DNA from: Mameliella sp. MMSF_3455
Lineage (GTDB): Bacteria > Pseudomonadota > Alphaproteobacteria > Rhodobacterales > Rhodobacteraceae
Assembly: GCF_030733205.1 (NCBI RefSeq)
Contig: NZ_JASHJL010000026.1
Coordinates: 1 to 64,000, forward strand
Length of the DNA: 64,000 nucleotides
Direction of reading: 5' to 3'
The notes beneath the pieces are model-generated. The model did not search any database and was not told the origin of the DNA. It worked only from the letters and a program-made list of their open reading frames with translations. Shown one piece after another: positions 53,642 through 63,090 of this stretch (positions within the stretch are counted from its first letter, which is position 1; each line of letters starts with the position of its first letter). Position numbers and translations under genes: made by a program.

Positions 53642-54253
53642 ATGCTGCGCGCGGGTTTTCGCACGGCCGGATTGGGGCTGGCTCTGGGGGTCATTGCAGG
53701 GGGCGCATGGGCAGACGTCCTGTCGACCAAGAACCGATCTCACATCTTTTCCAGTCAGACCAAGGTGCTCGATAACCGCGCGGCGCAGCAGTACAAGAGC
53801 TCGGTCCGCCTGCAGCCGCCCAAGGTGGTCACTCCGACCAAGTGGGGGCCGGACACGGATGGCGACTTGCCCGTCTACCGCGGGCGCTACAACGGCGAGT
53901 TCGCCCAGATGGCCCGCGTGGCGGCACGCAAGCACGGAATCCCCGAGGACCTGTTCCTGCGTCTGGTGAACCAGGAATCCCGGTTCAATCCCAAGGCGAA
54001 GTCGCACAAGGGGGCGATCGGGCTGGCGCAACTGATGCCGGATACCGCACGGCGCCTCGGTGTCGATCCACATGATCCGGCGCAGAACCTCGAGGGCGGC
54101 GCACGTTACCTCAAGCAGCAGTTCCAGAAATTTGGCAGTTGGCGCCTGGCTTTGGCCGCCTATAACGCCGGTCCGGGCGCCGTGACCAAGTACAAGGGCG
54201 TGCCGCCTTATCGCGAAACGCGAAACTACGTGAAAATCATCCTCGGGGGCTGA
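53642..54253 (+). CDS. Lytic transglycosylase (SLT domain)
   Basis: A 203-aa periplasmic murein lytic enzyme. Signal peptide ([15 protein letters not shown], mature from DVLSTK), then the SLT fold with catalytic Glu112 in [27 protein letters not shown], and [10 protein letters not shown] near residue 175. It cleaves the MurNAc-GlcNAc bond. Short and soluble, like the small SLT proteins of Rhodobacteraceae. Confidence 0.9.
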   Translation: MLRAGFRTAGLGLALGVIAGGAWADVLSTKNRSHIFSSQTKVLDNRAAQQYKSSVRLQPPKVVTPTKWGPDTDGDLPVYRGRYNGEFAQMARVAARKHGIPEDLFLRLVNQESRFNPKAKSHKGAIGLAQLMPDTARRLGVDPHDPAQNLEGGARYLKQQFQKFGSWRLALAAYNAGPGAVTKYKGVPPYRETRNYVKIILGG

Positions 54254-54354
54254 TCCGGGCACAAACCGGGCTGAACGCGGCGCGGCTTAAACCTTGGTTA
54301 TGTCTTTGCTGCCAGACTGCATTCCGGCGTCGATACGATCGCGGGAACGGTGGA

Positions 54355-55320
54355 ATGGGGTATCTTCACTTTTGGTGGATCTGGAAGGCAGGGCGCGGGG
54401 GCGCGGCGCTGATTTGTCTTGCCATGTCGATACTTGCCAGTTCCTCGGCGGTCATGGCACAGGGATGCCAAGTGCCCGGTGACCTTATGGGCGTGGCCCG
54501 AACGCTTGCGGTTCTGCCTGTGGACCGCGCCGATCTGCCGCCGGCCATGACGGCCCGGCTGGGAGCGCAACTGGACGACCTGTCAGAGGCGCGAATCCTT
54601 GATGCCCTGATCGACACTGGGTTGGATAGCCTGGCCCCCGTTGCCGTCAACCTTCTGGCCGAGGCCGAGAGGCTGGCCAACGGGGGCGATTACAACCCGG
54701 CGCGCCTGACGGCCCTGCTGCGTGACCTTGACCAGCAAAGCACATTGGCGTGCGAAACCTCCGGTACATCCATCTTTCAGCGCATGCAAAGCGGGCGCGA
54801 CGGCGGCGTATTTTCCAAGGCCAGCGGCGTTTGGTCCGAGATCGAACGGCGCGCGCAGGAGGAAAAGCTGTTTGCCGCCGGGGCGGTCGTCGTTCTGATG
54901 GTCGGATTCATCTCTCTGCTGGTGCTGATCGACACCTGCTATCGCTGGATCATGGCGCTGATCTACAACCGCAAGGCCTGTCGCATCGCCGCGGACCTGA
55001 AGGTGGGCGGCAAATTGGTCGAAGGGCTGGTGATCACGCTGGGCAAAGGCGGTTGCCGCTTTCATCCCTTCGATACCAAGGCATTCGACAGGCTGTTGCC
55101 CCAGTTGCGGGCGACCGGCAGGCTAGAGCTTTGGATTGAGGGGGAAAACCTACCTGTTCAGTGCAGCAGCATCCACGAACTTTATACCGATTTCCTTTTC
55201 CCGTGCCCGATCACTCTAAAACAGCAGCGCGCATTGCTCGGACACTCGTCGATTTCGCCTTATCACATCCGCAAGTCGCGGGGCGGCGGCGAACGCGAGG
55301 CACAACGCCTGGTCGGTTAG
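54355..55320 (+). CDS. Membrane protein with C-terminal PilZ-like domain
   Basis: A 321-aa protein. A basic start and hydrophobic stretch (AALICLAMSILASSSAVMA) act as a signal or anchor. A periplasmic alpha-helical part of about 130 residues has two Cys (GCQV, LACET), and a membrane helix lies at about 173-195 (LFAAGAVVVLMVGFISLLVLI). The cytoplasmic domain starts with RKACR at 206-210, the RxxxR of PilZ c-di-GMP binding, but the second motif (D/NxSxxG) is degenerate (ITLGKGG). It may bind c-di-GMP weakly or have lost the ability. Alternative starts at later Met codons (MSILAS) are possible. Confidence 0.6.
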   Translation: MGYLHFWWIWKAGRGGAALICLAMSILASSSAVMAQGCQVPGDLMGVARTLAVLPVDRADLPPAMTARLGAQLDDLSEARILDALIDTGLDSLAPVAVNLLAEAERLANGGDYNPARLTALLRDLDQQSTLACETSGTSIFQRMQSGRDGGVFSKASGVWSEIERRAQEEKLFAAGAVVVLMVGFISLLVLIDTCYRWIMALIYNRKACRIAADLKVGGKLVEGLVITLGKGGCRFHPFDTKAFDRLLPQLRATGRLELWIEGENLPVQCSSIHELYTDFLFPCPITLKQQRALLGHSSISPYHIRKSRGGGEREAQRLVG

Positions 55321-55359
55321 AACGAAACAAGTGCCGTGGTCGGCTCAGGCCATAGACTG

Positions 55360-55389
55360 CCTTCCCCGGGCCACCGGGCCCGGGGAAGG
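55360..55389. terminator. Bidirectional hairpin between the PilZ-like gene and the importer operon
   Basis: CCTTCCCCGGGCC (55360-55372) and GGCCCGGGGAAGG (55377-55389) form an exact 13-bp stem with an ACCG loop between two convergent genes. No clear T-run on either side, so strength is uncertain. Confidence 0.6.
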
Positions 55390-55395
55390 TCAGTT

Positions 55396-57483
55396 TCACT
55401 CTGCCGCGATCTTGATGACCGGTTCCATTGCGTCGAATTCGGTGTCGGCGAGGTGGCATTTGATCTGGTGACCACCGGCCATCACGCGCACCGGAGGCAC
55501 TTCCTTGTCGCAAAGACCGCCCGGAACCTTGTCCTTCCAACGGCAGCGCGTCTGGAACGGACAGCCCGAGGGCGGGTTCATGGCCGAGGGTATATCGCCT
55601 TCCAGCACGATATGGGTCTTTTCGACATGGGTGTCGGCGATTGGGACCGCTGAAAGCAGCGCCTCGGTGTAGGGGTGGTAGGGCGGCGCAAAGACCTGGT
55701 CGGTCGTGCCCAGTTCGACAACGTGGCCCAGGTACATCACCATCACCCGGTCGCTGAGGTAGCGCACGATCGACAGGTCGTGGCTGATGAACAGCAAGGT
55801 GGTCTTCTGCTCACGCTGGATTTCCATCAACAGATCCGTGACCGCCGCCTGGACCGACACGTCAAGCGCCGAGACGGGCTCATCCGCCACCACGATCCGC
55901 GCACCGCCGGCAAAGGCCCGTGCGATGCCCACCCGTTGCTTCTGACCGCCCGACAACTGGCGCGGCATGCGTTCGGCAAAGGCCCGCGGCAGCTTGACCA
56001 AGTCCAGCAAGCGCAGCATTTCCTGCCGGCGCTCCTCGTCGGAATTGCCGTGTTCGAAGATTTCCAGCGCCCGCATGATCTGCCGTCCCACGGTCATCGA
56101 GGGGTTCAGCGTGTCGAAAGGGTTCTGAAACACCATCTGGACGTCGGCCACGGTCTGCGTGTCGCGCTTTTCGATGGGCGTGCTTTCGATGTTGCGGTTG
56201 TCCAGCAGGATCTGCCCGTCCGTTGCGGTTTCCAGGCCCATCAGAACCTTGGCAAAGGTCGACTTGCCGCAGCCGGATTCGCCGACGATGGCCAGCGTCT
56301 CGGATTCGCGCGCCTCGAAGCTCAGCGTCTCGTTGGCCTTGACCACCTTCTTTTCGCCGGAACTTCCGAACAGCGCATTGGCGGCCACCTCGTAGTATTT
56401 CTTGAGGTTGTCCATCTTGAGCACGACCTTGCCGGGCTCGGACTTCTCGTTGGTCGAGGTGCTGACCAGGGGGGCGTTCCAGTCGATCTCCTTGAACTTC
56501 AGGCAGCGGGAGCGGTGCCTGTCGTCGCCGGGGACGTCCTCCATCGGAATTCGATCCATCGCGTCGCAGCGGCCTTCCTCGAAGTAGTCGCAGCGAGGAC
56601 CAAAGTTGCATCCCGGAGGGCGCTCATGGGGCAGGGGAAAGTTGCCCGGGATCGCCACCAGCGGGCGCGCGTTCTTGTCCGCGCCGGGCAGGGGGATTGA
56701 GCGGAACAGCGCCTGCGTGTAGGGGTGCTGCATCTTATCAAAGACATCCTCGATGCTGCCGGTCTCGACCGCTTCGCCGGAATACATCACGCAGATCCGG
56801 TCGCAGGTCTCCAGCACAAGGCCAAGGTTGTGCGAGATGAAGAGCATCGATGTGCCGTATTTCTCGCCCAGCTCCTTGACCAGTTGCACCACCGCCGCTT
56901 CGACGGTCACGTCCAATGCCGTGGTGGGTTCGTCCAGGATCAGGAGCGCGGGCTCTGCCATCAGCGCAAGCGCAATCACGATCCGCTGCTGCTGGCCGCC
57001 CGACAGCTGGTGCGGATAGCTGTCGAGGATGCGCTTGGGGTCGGGCAGCTTGACGTCCGTGACCACCTGCAGGGCGCGCTCGTAGGCCTCTTCCTTGCTG
57101 ACGCCCTTGTGGATCATGGGCACTTCCATCAGCTGTTTGGAGATCTTCATCGCCGGGTTCAGGCTGGCCATCGGTTCCTGGTAGATCATGGCGATCTCGG
57201 AGCCGCGGATGTGGCGCAGTTCTTCCTGGCTCATCTTGTTCAGGTTGCGGCCCTTGAACTTGATCGAACCGCCGACAATTCGGCCGTTCTTGCCAAGGTC
57301 CTGCATTACACCCAGCGCCACGGTGGACTTGCCGCAGCCGGATTCCCCCACGAGGCCAACCGCCTCGCCCGGTCTGACCCGGACAGAGAAATCCATCACT
57401 GCGGGGATCTCGCGCAGCCGGGTGAAGAAGGAGATCGAAAGGTCCTCGATCTCGAGGATCGGCCCGTCGTAGTCGTCTTTCAT
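55396..57483 (-). CDS. Peptide/opine-type ABC importer ATPase, fused DppD-DppF-like
   Basis: A 695-aa protein with two complete ATPase halves. The first (about 1-330) has Walker A VGESGCGKST, LSGGQQQRI and LLILDEP; the second (about 350-690) has VGESGCGKSTF, LSGGQKQRVG and IVVADEP. Each half ends with the Cys-containing OppD/F C-terminal motif (PPGCNFGPRCDYF; PPSGCPFQTRC), which may hold an Fe-S cluster. The fusion replaces the usual separate D and F subunits. Last gene of the minus-strand importer operon. Confidence 0.9.
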   Translation of the reverse strand: MKDDYDGPILEIEDLSISFFTRLREIPAVMDFSVRVRPGEAVGLVGESGCGKSTVALGVMQDLGKNGRIVGGSIKFKGRNLNKMSQEELRHIRGSEIAMIYQEPMASLNPAMKISKQLMEVPMIHKGVSKEEAYERALQVVTDVKLPDPKRILDSYPHQLSGGQQQRIVIALALMAEPALLILDEPTTALDVTVEAAVVQLVKELGEKYGTSMLFISHNLGLVLETCDRICVMYSGEAVETGSIEDVFDKMQHPYTQALFRSIPLPGADKNARPLVAIPGNFPLPHERPPGCNFGPRCDYFEEGRCDAMDRIPMEDVPGDDRHRSRCLKFKEIDWNAPLVSTSTNEKSEPGKVVLKMDNLKKYYEVAANALFGSSGEKKVVKANETLSFEARESETLAIVGESGCGKSTFAKVLMGLETATDGQILLDNRNIESTPIEKRDTQTVADVQMVFQNPFDTLNPSMTVGRQIMRALEIFEHGNSDEERRQEMLRLLDLVKLPRAFAERMPRQLSGGQKQRVGIARAFAGGARIVVADEPVSALDVSVQAAVTDLLMEIQREQKTTLLFISHDLSIVRYLSDRVMVMYLGHVVELGTTDQVFAPPYHPYTEALLSAVPIADTHVEKTHIVLEGDIPSAMNPPSGCPFQTRCRWKDKVPGGLCDKEVPPVRVMAGGHQIKCHLADTEFDAMEPVIKIAAE

Positions 57484-57532
57484 GTATCAGTTCTCCCTGT
57501 CGGAGCAGCCCGCGAAACGCTTGCGGTTTCTC

Positions 57533-57577
57533 TGGGCCGAAAATACCGGGGGGCACCGGGGATGGTCCCCGGTGCCC
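57533..57577 (-). repeat. TGGGCCGAAAATACC-headed hairpin, copy 2
   Basis: The core TGGGCCGAAAATACC (57533-57547) precedes an exact 12-bp stem, GGGCACCGGGGA (57551-57562) with TCCCCGGTGCCC (57566-57577), loop TGG. It lies between the fused ATPase and the DppC-like permease. Same core as at 15707; a mobile or repeated intergenic element. Confidence 0.5.
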
Positions 57578-57586
57578 GTCGAGTGC

Positions 57587-59038
57587 TCAATCCCGCAGGG
57601 ATTCCTCGCGCAGCCCGTCTGCCAGCAAGTTCAATCCAAGAACCAGGCTCAGCAGGGCCAGCGCAGGCGGCAGGGCGGGGTGCAGGTAGATCGACAAAAG
57701 CTTGCGCCCCTCGTTGATCGTCGACCCCCAGTCCGGGCTTTCCGGCGGCAGGCCCAGTCCGAAGAAGCCCAGTGTTCCCAGCAGGATCGTCGTATACCCG
57801 ATGCGCAGGCAGAAATCGACGATCAGCGGCCCGCGCGCGTTGGGCAGGATCTCCCACAGCATGATGTACCAGGGACGTTCGCCGCGGGTCTGCGCCGCTG
57901 CCACGTAGTCACGCGTCTTGATGTCCATAGTCAGGCCCCGCACGATGCGGAACACCGTGGGAGAGTTGACGAAGACCACCGAGACGAAGACCACCAGTAC
58001 ACCCCCCGGCACGTCGAAGAAATCGAGCGGCCAGAAGGTGATACGGGAGGCGGTGGGGTCCGGGTTGTTGATCACCGACATGTAGACCAGGAACATCGGG
58101 ACAAGGATGATCGCCAGCCAGATGTAATCCTTTTGCGGCTGGGTGCGGTAGCGCGAGTGGACAAGCACGCCCGCAAAGATCAGCGGGAAGAGAAACAGCA
58201 CCACCGCCATGAACTGCGGCAGGCCCGTCGCCACGATTTCCGGCGTCACCAGCAGGTAGAACAGCAGGATCACCGGAAAGGCCAGGATCAGGTTGGCGAA
58301 AAAGCTCAGCGCCGTGTCCAGCTTGCCGCCGTAGTAACCCGCCGGCAAGCCCAGCGTGATCCCCACCATGAAGGCAAAGAGCGTCGCCAGCGGCGCAATG
58401 GCGATCACGATGGTCGAACCCGCGACGACGCGGCTGAAGATGTCGCGTGCGAGGTTGTCACCGCCAAAGAGATACCACTGGAAGTCGCCCTCTTCGGCCC
58501 CGCGCAAGGGTGTACCGGGCACCTTGTTCTTCATGCCGGAGACCTGGCTCAGAGGATCATGCGTCGCGATCATGTCGAAGGCGCCGTAGAAGACCGCCGT
58601 GAAGACCCAGAACATCACCAGGCCAAAACCGATCATCCCGATCATCGAGTCGAAGAGCTTGCCATAGAGGCCGAGGCTGCGCTTGAAATTGATCGAGACG
58701 ACGAAGGTCAGGACAAGGGCGATCCAGACGGGGATGAACTGACGGCTGATGCCGCCGATGATCCCGGCGCCCGTGCCCATGGCAGCGCCCACCACGACAT
58801 AGGCCAGAACGACCAGCAAAAGCGCCAGCCCCAGCCAGTTCACCAGTTTCGTGGACAGGCCCCAGATGCCGCCGGTGGCGATGATGGTGCCGTCCGGGTT
58901 GGTCTGGATGCCGGTGTCCGGCTCGAAGAAGGACAGGATGATCTTGGCAACGAGGGCCACCGCGAACACGGGCACCAGGATGGTCAAGATCGGGTTAAGG
59001 ACGGGCCCGAGGCCGCCGGTCCAGGTCAAAGGATCCAT
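57587..59038 (-). CDS. Peptide/opine-type ABC importer permease (DppC-like), enlarged
   Basis: A 483-aa inner-membrane protein. The standard DppC core is at residues about 185-483 (GGDNLARDIFSRVVAGSTIV, then the coupling loop AAAQTRGERPWYIMLWEILPNARGPLIV in outline). The first 185 residues add about four extra helices not found in ordinary DppC (about 300 aa). A second insertion near 280-350 carries more hydrophobic segments. The extension is typical of a branch of marine importers of unknown substrate. Confidence 0.85.
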   Translation of the reverse strand: MDPLTWTGGLGPVLNPILTILVPVFAVALVAKIILSFFEPDTGIQTNPDGTIIATGGIWGLSTKLVNWLGLALLLVVLAYVVVGAAMGTGAGIIGGISRQFIPVWIALVLTFVVSINFKRSLGLYGKLFDSMIGMIGFGLVMFWVFTAVFYGAFDMIATHDPLSQVSGMKNKVPGTPLRGAEEGDFQWYLFGGDNLARDIFSRVVAGSTIVIAIAPLATLFAFMVGITLGLPAGYYGGKLDTALSFFANLILAFPVILLFYLLVTPEIVATGLPQFMAVVLFLFPLIFAGVLVHSRYRTQPQKDYIWLAIILVPMFLVYMSVINNPDPTASRITFWPLDFFDVPGGVLVVFVSVVFVNSPTVFRIVRGLTMDIKTRDYVAAAQTRGERPWYIMLWEILPNARGPLIVDFCLRIGYTTILLGTLGFFGLGLPPESPDWGSTINEGRKLLSIYLHPALPPALALLSLVLGLNLLADGLREESLRD

Positions 59039-59048
59039 TCTTGCCTCC

Positions 59049-60185
59049 TCAGGTCACGCTGATCCGCGGGTTCAGGTAGACATAGCCGATGTCAGAGATC
59101 AGCTGCGTCACCAGGACCACGAAGACCGAAACCACCGAGATCGCCAGCAGCATCTCGATATCGTTGTTGCCCGCCGCACGGACCAGTTCCCAGCCGACGC
59201 CCTTGTACTGGAACAGGGTCTCGACGATGACGACGCCGTTCAGCAGCCAGGGGAACTGCAGCATGATCACGGTAAAGGGCGCGATCAGCGCGTTGCGCAG
59301 GGCGTGCTTCATCACGATGTTGCCGAAACTCACCCCCTTGAGGCGCGCGGTCCGGATGTACTGCGCGGTCATGACCTCGGCCATCGAGGCGCGGGTCATC
59401 CGCGCGATGTAGCCCATGCCATAAAGCGCGATGGTCAGCACCGGAAGAAAGAAGTTCTCGAAGTTAGGGTTCTCCATCGCGCTGGTGGCCGTGCCCTTGA
59501 ACCACTTCAGGCCCACCGCCGAGGAGGTGAAGATCGCGATGAACAGAACGCCCGAGACATATTCCGGCGTCGCCGTCGTGGTGATCGAGAAGGTCGAGAG
59601 CGTGCGGTCCAGGGCGGATCCCTCGCGCATGCCAGCAAGCACACCGACGATCAGGGCCGACGGGATCATCAGAAGCATCACGCACAGCATCAGGAAGCCG
59701 GTGTTTCCCATCCGTGTGCCAAGCGCCTCTGTCACGGGGGCCTTGGACACGGTGGACCAACCCCAATGCCCCTGCAGGACGCCGCAGAAGGTCGGCGCCT
59801 CTGCCGGGTCGCTGCCGGGCAGGATGCAGCGGCCACGCTGGTTCCCATCCCGGTCGACCCGCGTCCATCCCGGGTAGACCCCCAGCCATTCCGCGTAGTT
59901 GCGGAAGATGCGGGGATCAAAGCCTGTGTTGACCTGTTCCGAGGCCTCAGCCTGGGTGATGCGGCCTGCGTTCAGGTCTGCCAGCAGTTGGTCGTCCAGC
60001 GGCGACCGGTAGCCGTTGTTCGATAACCAGGTGGCGACCTCGATGTCGGTCATCCGGAAGTTGCCTTCGGACTTCGCGAGTTTTTCCAGGTTTGGATAAA
60101 GGTTCGTCATCACGAAGACGATGAACGTCAGGCAGAAAGCGGTCAGTAGCATGACCCCCACACGCCTGAGGATGAAAAGACCCAT
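59049..60185 (-). CDS. Peptide/opine-type ABC importer permease (DppB-like) with periplasmic insertion
   Basis: A 378-aa inner-membrane protein; ATG 60185 starts the first helix (FILRRVGVMLLTAFCLTFIVFVM), and the frame above has no membrane character. A soluble insertion of roughly 100 residues (MTDIEVATWLSNNGY, IFRNYAEWLGVYPGW, two Cys) follows the first helix. The C-terminal half has the EAA-like loop TARLKGVSFGNIVMKHALRNALI. The insertion probably faces the periplasm and may contact the large binding protein. Confidence 0.85.
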   Translation of the reverse strand: MGLFILRRVGVMLLTAFCLTFIVFVMTNLYPNLEKLAKSEGNFRMTDIEVATWLSNNGYRSPLDDQLLADLNAGRITQAEASEQVNTGFDPRIFRNYAEWLGVYPGWTRVDRDGNQRGRCILPGSDPAEAPTFCGVLQGHWGWSTVSKAPVTEALGTRMGNTGFLMLCVMLLMIPSALIVGVLAGMREGSALDRTLSTFSITTTATPEYVSGVLFIAIFTSSAVGLKWFKGTATSAMENPNFENFFLPVLTIALYGMGYIARMTRASMAEVMTAQYIRTARLKGVSFGNIVMKHALRNALIAPFTVIMLQFPWLLNGVVIVETLFQYKGVGWELVRAAGNNDIEMLLAISVVSVFVVLVTQLISDIGYVYLNPRISVT

Positions 60186-60275
60186 TGGTGCCCCCGTTGG
60201 TGGCTTTGGACCGGTAGACTTCCGGCCTCTTTTGGCTGATGGATCCGCTTGTATCGCGCGGACCGGGACGAATAT

Positions 60276-60302
60276 GGGCCGCGCGATCCTTTCGCGCGGC
60301 CC
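60276..60302 (-). terminator. Intra-operon hairpin after the binding-protein gene
   Basis: GGGCCGCGCGA (60276-60286) and TCGCGCGGCCC (60292-60302) pair exactly over 11 bp with a TCCTT loop, 17 nt past the binding-protein stop. No T-run; like the hairpins at 11691 and 27726 it probably raises binding protein relative to permeases. Confidence 0.55.
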
Positions 60303-60318
60303 GCCTGGCCAAAAGGCG

Positions 60319-61989
60319 TCAGGCCTTGATGCCGAACTTGTAGATCTGCGGCAGGTCGGCGATGTGCTTGTCCACACCCACCAGGTTGTCGCGGTGGTGG
60401 CGCATCGCGGTCCGCCAGTACGGCTGGATGGTCACGCCTTCCTCGATCATGATCGCCTGCAGCTTGCCCATGACCTCGCGGCGTTCGTCCGCATCGGCGA
60501 TCGAGTTCGCCTCGGCCAGCAGGGCGTCGAATTCGGCGTTGGCAAAGCCGCTCTCGTTCCAGGCCGCGCCCGAGGTATAGGCCAGGGCCAGAACCTGCGT
60601 GCCCAGCGGGCGGTGGTTCCAGTTGGTCGACGAGAACGGGTATTTCGTCCAGTCGTTCCAGAAGGTCGATCCTGGCAATACCGTATGCGTGGCCTGGATG
60701 CCCGCGTCGTTCAGCTGGGCGACCACGGCGGCGGTGGTGTTGCGGCGCCAATCGTCGTCGATGGACTGGACCTCGTGCACGAAGTCTTCCATGCCCGCTT
60801 CCTTGATGAGTTCCAGCGCGCGCGCCGGATCATGCGGAATGCGAGTGACGGAGGCATCGTGCTCGGGGTGCATCGGGCCGACGTGGCAGTTGTCGGCATG
60901 GATGCCGTAGCCGGCCATGCCCAGCTCCAGGCAGACATTGTTGTCGACCGCCATGGCCAGGGCCTGACGCACGCGCTTGTCGCCGTAGATCTTGTTGCCA
61001 TCGGCATCCTCGGCCAGCTGGTTCGGGCGGATCACGATGGTAAAGCCCGAGGGGATCTCGGAGCGCGTCAGGCCGATGCTGTCGAAGATGTCGACGAATT
61101 CGCCCACCGACTCCCAGTTCATGTCGATCTCTTCGGCCTCGAAGGCGGCGATGAAGGCCGCCGGGTCCTGGCCGTAGTCGATGAACTCGATGCGGTCGAT
61201 GAAGCCACCCTTGCCGGCGGCATAGCCCCACCATTCGTGGTCCTCGTTGCGCACCAACACGCCCTTGACGCCGACCTCGTGGCTTTCCGGCAGCATGAAG
61301 CCGGTGCCGATCGGGTTGGCCAGCATGTTGTTGGGATCATGGCTCGAATGCACGACGGCCGCCGGGTAGTCGGCAAAGCCGGGAATGATGGTGATATCGG
61401 GCGACGAGCAGCGCAGCTTGACCGTGTGGCTGTCGACCACCTCGATGGCGCCTTCGGCGGCCTTCTTGGTGTCGGGATCGATCAGCGACCCCATGCGCGC
61501 GGCCATCGAGTTGCCCTCGACTTCGCTTTCGCACCACATCGTGATGTTGCGGGCCACGTCCTCGGCGGTGAAATCGTCCCCGTTGTTCCATTTCACGCCC
61601 TGGCGGACCTTCAGGGTGTATTCGGTGGCGTCCTCGTTGGCCTCCCAGCTTTCCAGCAGCATGGGTTCGAACGAACCGTCGTTGTTGTACTCGACGAGAT
61701 ACTCCAGCCAGCCGGCGGTAAAGGTCGCGATCTGCGTCCAGTCGTAGGTGCGCGGATCCTTGAGCGCGCGAACCTCCATCTGGTAGCGGATCGTGCCACC
61801 CTGCTGTGCATGGGCCGCAGCCTGCGCGGGCTGCTGCAGGCCGCCCAGAGCGTAGGCCGCCGCAGAGGTCAGGCCCAGCGCGGTGGTGCGCGCCAGGAAT
61901 TCACGCCGGTCCAGCAGACCCTGCTTGAGTTCCTTGGCGTACATCTTCGCAGCCGGGTGCACCCGCTGCAGGTTGTCCATCGATGTCAT
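60319..61989 (-). CDS. Peptide/opine-type ABC importer, periplasmic binding protein (family 5)
   Basis: A 556-aa binding protein. Tat-type signal [14 protein letters not shown] at about residues 27-40 with cleavage near AQAAAHAQQ. The mature part has family 5 features: the N-terminal strand [44 protein letters not shown], and the C-terminal [19 protein letters not shown]. The ligand (peptide, opine, glycoside) is unknown. First importer gene on the minus strand; GGGAGAAAAA precedes ATG 61989. Confidence 0.9.
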   Translation of the reverse strand: MTSMDNLQRVHPAAKMYAKELKQGLLDRREFLARTTALGLTSAAAYALGGLQQPAQAAAHAQQGGTIRYQMEVRALKDPRTYDWTQIATFTAGWLEYLVEYNNDGSFEPMLLESWEANEDATEYTLKVRQGVKWNNGDDFTAEDVARNITMWCESEVEGNSMAARMGSLIDPDTKKAAEGAIEVVDSHTVKLRCSSPDITIIPGFADYPAAVVHSSHDPNNMLANPIGTGFMLPESHEVGVKGVLVRNEDHEWWGYAAGKGGFIDRIEFIDYGQDPAAFIAAFEAEEIDMNWESVGEFVDIFDSIGLTRSEIPSGFTIVIRPNQLAEDADGNKIYGDKRVRQALAMAVDNNVCLELGMAGYGIHADNCHVGPMHPEHDASVTRIPHDPARALELIKEAGMEDFVHEVQSIDDDWRRNTTAAVVAQLNDAGIQATHTVLPGSTFWNDWTKYPFSSTNWNHRPLGTQVLALAYTSGAAWNESGFANAEFDALLAEANSIADADERREVMGKLQAIMIEEGVTIQPYWRTAMRHHRDNLVGVDKHIADLPQIYKFGIKA

Positions 61990-62235
61990 ATTTTTCTCCC
62001 TGTGACAGTCCTATGATCAGCCGGGGGTCCGGTTGGTCGGCCTTTTTTGTTGGGGAACTTTGTTGTTCCCGGCGTCGTGGCCCCACGCTGCACGTCATTG
62101 CGCACGAGAAAGCTTGCCTAGTCAACGCCCGCTATCGTCCTTTTGAGGTCAAAAACCGACATGGGGCTTATTCAAAAGCGACACGGCCCCAAGTGCAAGA
62201 CACGACCCCGCGATACAGCGGAGAAAGCGCCCCGT
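61990..62235. promoter_or_regulatory. Promoter region of the peptide-type importer
   Basis: 246 nt between the AraC stop and the binding-protein start. Some A/T-rich runs (CAAAAACCGAC near 62153, TTTTTTG near 62043) and a 6-bp dyad GGGAAC/GTTCCC near 62054-62070. An AraC binding site is expected here but cannot be placed. Confidence 0.3.
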
Positions 62236-63090
62236 TCAGGCCCGTGCAGGTGAACGCCGTGTTGCTGCCCGCAGGGCCGAGGGCGTGTGCCCCGTATGGT
62301 TCTGGATGAAGCGGGTAAAATAGGCCGGCGACGCAAAGCCCAGGGACCTTGCCACCTCCTTGACCGCGGGCGCCGGGCTTTCCAGCGCCAGCCGCGCGGC
62401 GTGCAGCTTGCGCTCGGTCAGGATGTCGGCGGCGGTCTTGCCGCAGCAGCCGCGGCAGACCCGGCTGAGATGGGTCGGTGTAACGTCCAGGGCCTCGGCA
62501 TACAGGCCCATGGCCTTGGGTTGGCGGAACTCTCGTGTGACGGCCTCGGCATAGCGCCGGACCAGCCGCTGTGCCGCGCTTTCGGGCGGGGTATCTGTCG
62601 CGCCGGCCTGCACCTGTCGGTGCAGCCAGACGGCGATAAGCCCGACATGAGCGGCCAGCGCCTCTTGCAGCATGGGGCGTTTCTGGGTCGTCTCGCGGTT
62701 CATCGCATCGATGGTGCCGGTCAGTTCCGCCTGCGAGAGGCTGTCGCGCACCCGCAGCAGCAGCGGCGCATGCGGCATGTAGGGGCTGAGCCCTGCCGGG
62801 CTCTGGACGAACAGCGCCTGTGTGCCTTGCTGCATCTCGACCGAGAACAGCGTACCCGCGGGCAGGAACAACGCGTTGTTGGTCGAAATGCCGCGCCGAA
62901 TGCCGTTGACGATGACACGACCCTGTCCACGCGTCACCCAGAGCAGGATATCCTCCGGCCGGTCGTGCAACAGGGTGAATTTCCAGGGCGCGGCCTGAAC
63001 CTCCAGCGCGTAGGAACCGCTCCGGACCTCGCCCTTGGGGCGTGGCGGAGCGGGCGGCATTGGCCTTTTCAGGAAGCCGGGCCGCGACAT
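62236..63090 (-). CDS. AraC-family transcriptional regulator
   Basis: A 284-aa regulator; ATG 63090 overlaps the miaA stop as ATGA. N-terminal cupin-like sensing part (about 25-130; LLWVTRGQGRVIVNGIRRG), then two C-terminal helix-turn-helix units (YAEALDVTPTHLSRVCRGCCGKTA and VKEVARSLGFASPAYFTRFIQNHTGHTPSALR). It precedes the peptide-type importer on the same strand, a probable target. The cupin ligand is unknown. Confidence 0.9.
   Translation of the reverse strand: MSRPGFLKRPMPPAPPRPKGEVRSGSYALEVQAAPWKFTLLHDRPEDILLWVTRGQGRVIVNGIRRGISTNNALFLPAGTLFSVEMQQGTQALFVQSPAGLSPYMPHAPLLLRVRDSLSQAELTGTIDAMNRETTQKRPMLQEALAAHVGLIAVWLHRQVQAGATDTPPESAAQRLVRRYAEAVTREFRQPKAMGLYAEALDVTPTHLSRVCRGCCGKTAADILTERKLHAARLALESPAPAVKEVARSLGFASPAYFTRFIQNHTGHTPSALRAATRRSPARA

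Noticed and set aside
57482-59062. 526-codon plus-strand frame over the DppC-like gene
   Set aside because: Antisense to a strongly hydrophobic permease; composition is the usual His/Gln/Arg shadow.
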